A stretch of 64,000 bases of DNA from Aaosphaeria pasadenensis (lineage: Eukaryota > Ascomycota > Dothideomycetes > Pleosporales): assembly GCA_022813625.1 (NCBI GenBank), contig JAKLMB010000018.1:721052-785051 (forward strand). The letters run 5' to 3'. The first letter of the stretch is position 1. Every line of letters starts with the position of its first letter. The translations under genes and the position numbers were made by a program. A model generated the notes under the pieces. The model was not told the origin of the DNA. It was given only the letters and a program-made list of their open reading frames with translations, and searched no databases. Shown here one piece after another: positions 59,160-64,000 of the stretch.

Positions 59160-59560
59160 GAGACCTGACCACCATAACCTTTGGAGCATATGAAGTTGGC
59201 ATCGGCGTTGGACCTGTGATCTGGTAGTACCTTTAAAACCGACGCAGGTATGACTGTAGCGAGCCCAGCAAACATGCCTGACACGACTCGCGGTTCTGTG
59301 CATTCTGAATCACCACCCCACCTCACTGTGGATGTATTCTCATCCCTTGCCATCATCACTACATCCGATATGTTTATCAGATAATCCCCTGTCAGTATAC
59401 CGTCATAGAGGTAACAGCAGCCTATGAATGGTATACCCTTGAATGCCAGCGTTTCCAGTGCAGATATACAGAACTGTGCGCTGAACGTACATGTCACTGC
59501 CTCTGATCCTTTGATTCCCGAGGATACTGATCCGTGACAACCGACGAGTTAGGAGTGACG
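59160..59560 (-). other. Foreign-looking fragment 3 (possible integrated viral sequence)
   Basis: An open frame on the minus strand, beginning after a stop near 59560 (GCHGSVSSGIKGSEAV) and running past 59160. It includes DGILTGDYLINISDVVMMAR and VVSGMFAGLATVIPASVLKV. The same strand stays open to 58982, but there it overlaps the plus-strand frame, so only the part to 59160 is counted. It faces fragment 2 tail to tail. No intron and no fungal family pattern. Confidence 0.35.
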
Positions 59561-60256
59561 AGGAAATTCGTGACACATCTTTGCTAGTGTAAGTAGATTA
59601 CGATTACATTTGCTTGTACAGATGTGTGTTAGCGAATGATTTAATAGGCTATATGTTTTCTTAACAATCTAATGACTTAAAGTTTGAGAGTCAGCATGTT
59701 ATGTTATGTATCAGACTATCAGCACGCTAAACGGCCCGATATGTAAATGGCTCACCCTGCGGTGCCTGCATCCACTCTCCTCAACCATGTCCGATGAATT
59801 ATGTATAAGTAATGCAAGATATTGTAACAAACCAAATACAACAAAATGTCGAATATTGTCGATGCAGAGTTCCCAGTCTTAAACAGACCCATCAATGAAA
59901 CTTGGTTTTGATGCCAGCTCTACAGCTCTGCTACGCCACAAAAGAGTGAGCTAAGTTGTGATTCACGCAATTGACACTGTAATGTCGTGTCAGGGTTAGG
60001 AAATAGTTGCTGCGATAGAAGAGCTGAGGCTTCTACAACTCGGTCTGACATAGCCGTTATGAATCGTCGACAGCATCTAGACCTTCGAAACACACTACTG
60101 CACCCCGCATTTGCTTGAACTTGATAACCGGGGGTGTAGATCTGCATCTACTTAAATAGTTCAAGGTGCGCAGTCTGGGGTATCGTGAAAAGGAGACCAA
60201 CTCTTGGTACCTCTATTACCTCCTTGTACGATTTCTCACCAGTTACGATAGTTGCC
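59561..60256. other. Intergenic region
   Basis: About 700 bases. No gene is seen. It contains the promoter of the sugar transporter. Confidence 0.45.
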
Positions 60257-62239
60257 ATGAGTATCATCACAAGACTGCTGCAATCTGGTGGCGACAATGA
60301 CGGACATTCGAAGAAGCTTAACGCCTACAATGCGTGGATGATTCTGTTCGTCTCAATCGGCTCTTTATGCTACGGATATACCGCAAATGTTATTAGTGCT
60401 ACACTTGGTGAGTTTAGATTCATTCCCAGACACAGCGCCTACTAATTGTGCTAGCTCAACCGACTTTCCTTACATACTTTGAGCTAGACACCCGATCAGA
60501 CGCATTGGCACTCATATCTGCAACAAATGGTATATTCCAGACTGGCGGTGTCCTAGGCACCTTGACCTTGGCTTTTTTCAGCGATAAATTTGGGCGCAAA
60601 GGTGGTCTTGCAATCGTAAGTCTTCTTGTATCTTTGAAAATTGGCAAAAGTAACATGTTGGGTAGAGCGCACTGCTCATTCTGATTTCCGGCGCCCTTCT
60701 TGCTGGAAGCGTGAACATCGGCATGTTTTTGGCGTTTCGCTTTTTCGCTGGTGCTGGTGCATTCATGATTCTCGCTGCCGTACCTATATGGATGGCAGAG
60801 GTCGTACCTCCATATCTGCGAGGAGCCCTCGTGCAAATTCATGCCATTGTGCTTGTACTCGGATATAACTGTGCTTCATGGCTTGGATTCGGCATTTTCC
60901 ATTGGGAGAATGGTGGTTCAGCTACATGGCGCATTCCCTTCGCCATCCAATGCTTCTGGCCACTTTGTCTTCTAATTGGGCTGTACTGGTGTCCTGAGAG
61001 TCGTATGTTGCAATTCCTTGATTTCGGCCGTGAACCAAACTAATGCTTGCACAGCTAGGTGGCTCATCCTCAACGGAAGGAACGATGAAGCGCACAAGAT
61101 CTTACTGCGTCTCCACAATGATGCTGAAGACCCAGAACACACGTTTGCAAGGACAGAGTTCCTATCTATCACTAAGCAGGTTAGTGTTGTATATGGGTCA
61201 AAGTTTTCTGCTACTAACAACACTTTGTAGCTTGCTATTGATCGCACACTGCCTAGCAGTTGGATGCACATCTTCCGTAAGCCCTCTTTGCGCAAGCGCG
61301 CACTCATCACGATAGGCACTACTGGCTTTATACAATGCTCAGGGTAAGTTACTAGTTGAATTAATTACAATAGTCCAAATAACTAACGTCACAAAAATAG
61401 TATCCTAGTAGTGAACAACTATGGTACGATAAATCTTAAGTCCGATTGTGTTGGGTACAGTTATAAATCATCAATGCATAAAACTGATTATCAGTTAGGT
61501 CCATTGCTCTACAAGAACCTTGGGTACGATACCAGGACACAATTGTTGTACGGTGCTGCGTGGCTTACATTTGCCGTTGGCTTGAATGGTATGATACCCC
61601 CGATTATACTGATTATGTCTACAGGTTTCTAACAAGCCGGTAGCGATGGGTGCATTCCTGAACGACCACTATCCACGTAACAAATTCATGTCTATTGGTG
61701 TATTGGGTTGCATGATTGTCCTTTCCGTTGAAGCCGGCATCATTGCAAACGTTGCCAAATTCATCGCAGACGGCAATGGAAATGGTCTTCGAGCAGGAGT
61801 CGCATTCCTTTTCCTCATTGAAATTCCCTACGACTTCTTCCTAAATGGGATGCAGTTCATCTACATCAGCGAGGTCTGGCCGATGCACCTCCGGGCGAAG
61901 GGAATGAGCTTGGGCGTTGCAATGATCTCACTCATGAACATTGTCTGGCTTCAATCGGCGCCTGAAGCATTTGCTAACATTGGCTGGAAGTTCTATCTTG
62001 CCTTCATCGTTCCTGGAACAATCGGATCCGTGGTTATGTGGTTATTCTTCCCAGATACCCTTGGCTTGCCTCTGGAAGAAGTCGCTGCCATATTTGGAGA
62101 TCACGACGAAGTGGCTGGTTACATGCGCGATATCCAGCTGAGTTCGGATGAGGTTGAGAAGGGTGCGATGGCTGGAAGAAACAACGAGCAGGCCAACATT
62201 AAGGAATCTCATACCGAAAGAATTGAGACCGTAGCATGA
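60257..62239 (+). CDS. MFS sugar transporter
   Basis: Start at 60257 (MSIITRLLQSGGDNDGHSKK); about seven exons, with clear joins at 60407/60455 and near 61423/61498, give roughly 500 aa. The sugar-porter signatures are present: AFFSDKFGRKGG (DxxGRR-type), FRFFAGAGAFM, the PES..RWLILNGR motif formed across an intron, NNYGPLLYKNLG across another, and the C-terminal FIYISEVWPMHLRAKGMSLG (PESPR/PETK-region equivalent with the ...E..P...RAKG motif). Twelve helices. This is a plasma-membrane hexose/disaccharide proton symporter of the fungal lactose-permease-like branch. It lies between the foreign-looking block and the AT-rich block, and looks intact. Confidence 0.86.
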
Positions 62240-62699
62240 GCGGCCTTGTCTTGGTTTCAGGATGACATTTGATGAGAGGCAATCCTGTGAGTTGATAACT
62301 CAGCTCTGAGCCTTGAATGAAAATCCGTTCACTAGGATAACACTTTGTACTACAATGGAACCTGTTTTTCTTTGATAGGAGGTAATAGTACGTAACAGAG
62401 CGCGAATGATGGAAAGGTGTACACTACTGCCCCGTTCGCAGATTGCCCAATTACTTCAGTGTCAAGATATGGTAGAGCGCGTGACATACACATTGGTCAT
62501 GGCGTCAGACTAGATCTACGTTTAGTCCTTGTTGACATACTTATATGCATTCCGTTAGCTAGACTGTTGTTATCTTCAATCTGATTGAGGATGAGGGCAA
62601 TGTTCCACGACTTTGCAAAACCCATCAGCTGGTTGATAGTGAGTTTTGCACTAATAAACAATCAAGCTATACATCAAGCTTCAAGCTAAACTAGCTTTA
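62240..62699. other. Transition to AT-rich block
   Basis: Ordinary base composition falls off towards 62700. No gene is seen. Confidence 0.45.
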
Positions 62700-63190
62700 G
62701 ATAAGTAATCAGGTTAAACGAGTCAAGTGTAACGACTCTAAATCAAACCTCAAGCCAAGCCGACAACAAGGGCTTGATTAGCTTAGTTGTTGATATCTCT
62801 GTACATTATATTACCTGGCTACTATTGTAAGATAGTATATACTGCTATATATATTAGAACCTAGGATACTATTATAGATTAGTATTCTAGAGAACTAGAT
62901 AGATTAAAGGATTAGGTAGTTATAATTAGATTACTAAAGTTAAATTAAAGATAATAAGCTACTAAGCTATTATAATCTAGTAAGAGAGGAGTATACTTAG
63001 TTATATAGCTAACTAATTACTAGATACTTAGTAGACCTAAACTATAATATAACTATAAGAGAAGGATATTATATAACCTTAGGTTATAGAATTTTACTAG
63101 TCTTACTAGTCTATATATATTAGAACTATAGATATTAGGGTAATATCTATAAACCCTAAAAAGGAAATTACTAGGCCAGATTAGTACTAG

Positions 63191-63350
63191 CGTCCTTTTT
63201 TCTATGTAATATCTGCCAAGAAAAAGGCAATATCCAATATTGTCAAGGCAATATCTGCTAATAAAGAGGTAATATCTAAGAAAGGTAAGGTAATATCTAC
63301 TAAGGAAGAGGTAATATCTACTAAAAAAATAAAGAGTAATATTTTATTCT
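63191..63350 (+). repeat. Degenerate 21-bp tandem repeats with an open frame
   Basis: At least four units of the type GGTAATATCTACTAAGGAAG (period 21) run in tandem. In one forward frame they stay open and encode seven-residue units like KEEVIST. The frame ends at a stop near 63352. An open repeat inside a RIP-like block suggests a relic of a coding repeat or a chance survival. Confidence 0.6.
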
Positions 63351-63455
63351 AGTAGTCTATATAGTACTTTTAGCCCTTACTATATCTTAAAACTAATACT
63401 AGGATATAATCTATAAATATTATATTATATATAAATAGAATAGAATATATAAGAA

Positions 63456-63513
63456 GGGGGGTTATTTAAAAGGTATAGTACTACCTTTAATACTATACCT
63501 TTTTAATAACCCC
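63456..63513. repeat. Inverted repeat with 10-base loop, plus a third copy
   Basis: The left arm (63456-63480, ending AAAAGGTATAGTA) is nearly the reverse complement of the right arm (63491-63513, TACTATACCTTTTTAATAAC plus CCC), with a short loop between. A third copy of the right arm lies at 63551-63573. This is the form of a hairpin or of transposon terminal repeats, for example a decayed MITE. Confidence 0.75.
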
Positions 63514-63624
63514 TATCTAGGCTAATTATATAGTATAATATCTTATTTAATACTATACCTTTTTAATAACCTCCTTTCTACTACCTAACTATTATCCTCT
63601 TATAAGGATAAAGGGATACTCTCT

Positions 63625-63770
63625 ATTACAGATGAACCGAACAGTAACGATTCTAAGTGGCCAGGGGGTGACGAAGAATCCTACAAGGAGGACCTATAGG
63701 AACAGGAGGACGCAGACAGACTCTACGCGGACAAGGCTAACCACAACATAGATACGTAACTAAGGGTTAC
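63625..63770 (+). repeat. GC-normal island inside the AT-rich block
   Basis: About 145 bases of ordinary composition within the AT-rich block. In one frame it reads DEPNSNDSKWPGGDEESYK, then after one TAG codon, EQEDADRLYADKANHNID. This hydrophilic stretch looks like a transposon or other gene fragment. The TAG could be a CAG changed by RIP. Not assignable to a family. Confidence 0.5.
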
Positions 63771-64000
63771 ATAATAGATTTGTAGATTTGTAGATTTATC
63801 TATTATAAATCTATAAACCTAATAAATCTACTAAGCATACTTATATATATAAGTAAAATACATTCTATAGATAGGTCCTTATTATTAATCTATAATATAG
63901 TTCTCTATATCTAGTTTCCTAAGAAAAGATTACTTATAATATCTTTAGTAATATATTTATATAATAGTAATTAATTAATATTTAACCTTACTAGTATATT

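Larger units (their letters stand above)
62700..64000. repeat. AT-rich block, RIP-like decayed repeats
   Basis: From about 62,800 on the sequence is dominated by TA-rich words (CTATATATA, TACTAGT), a strong contrast with the balanced composition to the left. There is no open gene. Such blocks in ascomycetes usually are transposons mutated by repeat-induced point mutation (C-to-T, mostly at CpA). Three sub-features stand out and are listed separately. The element class cannot be told. The block continues past the end of the window. Confidence 0.85.

Noticed and set aside
1..64000. CRISPR arrays, bacterial operons, tRNA or rRNA genes
   Set aside because: No regularly spaced identical repeats, and the introns show a eukaryotic genome. 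I looked for tRNA- or rRNA-like sequence and recognised none, though short tRNAs could be missed by eye.

Overview
The window looks like nuclear DNA of a filamentous ascomycete (Pezizomycotina). Genes sit on both strands. Most carry short introns of roughly 45-75 bases with GT...AG ends. The families seen are typical fungal ones: fungal-type labdane diterpene synthases, rhodopsin-fold membrane proteins, a CYP with a membrane anchor, Dal5-type and sugar MFS carriers, KIN17 and KRR1. The right end turns into an AT-rich block like those left by repeat-induced point mutation. I cannot name the species.

Left part (2.1-23.3 kb): a likely diterpenoid biosynthetic region. Two diterpene synthase-like genes lie head to tail. 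The first (889 aa predicted) keeps the class I ionisation motifs but has lost the class II DxDD block. The second (604 aa, or 629 with an alternative last exon) keeps DxDD and stops just before the class I domain. Together they look like a bifunctional fungal copalyl diphosphate/kaurene-type synthase divided into two complementary monofunctional enzymes. A sulfotransferase-fold protein, a rhodopsin-like membrane protein, a cytochrome P450, a large two-anchor membrane protein, an alpha/beta hydrolase, a broken SRPK-like kinase and a zinc-finger/transcription-factor-like gene follow. I see no geranylgeranyl diphosphate synthase.

Middle (23.9-49 kb): KIN17 and KRR1, two housekeeping nuclear genes, are divergent from a shared 410-base interval. 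Then come a SET protein with a signal-peptide-like start, a short-chain dehydrogenase lacking the usual catalytic lysine, a secreted orphan, a secreted FAD amine-oxidase-like enzyme, a BBE-like covalent-flavin oxidase, a Dal5-family MFS carrier, a secreted LVIVD-type beta-propeller protein and a TauD dioxygenase.

Right part (50-64 kb): an intact 980-aa single-exon gene with reverse-transcriptase motifs, fitting the domesticated cellular 'rvt' family. It is followed by a second rhodopsin-fold gene and a C2H2 factor whose first finger looks frame-damaged. Next come three abutting intronless open frames in alternating orientation (57.95-59.56 kb), which look foreign and may be rearranged fragments of an integrated RNA virus. 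A sugar transporter follows, and the window ends in an AT-rich repeat block with tandem and inverted repeats.

The strongest leads are the complementary diterpene synthase pair, the rvt gene and the alternating-strand foreign-looking block. All intron coordinates were worked out by eye from splice signals and frame continuity.
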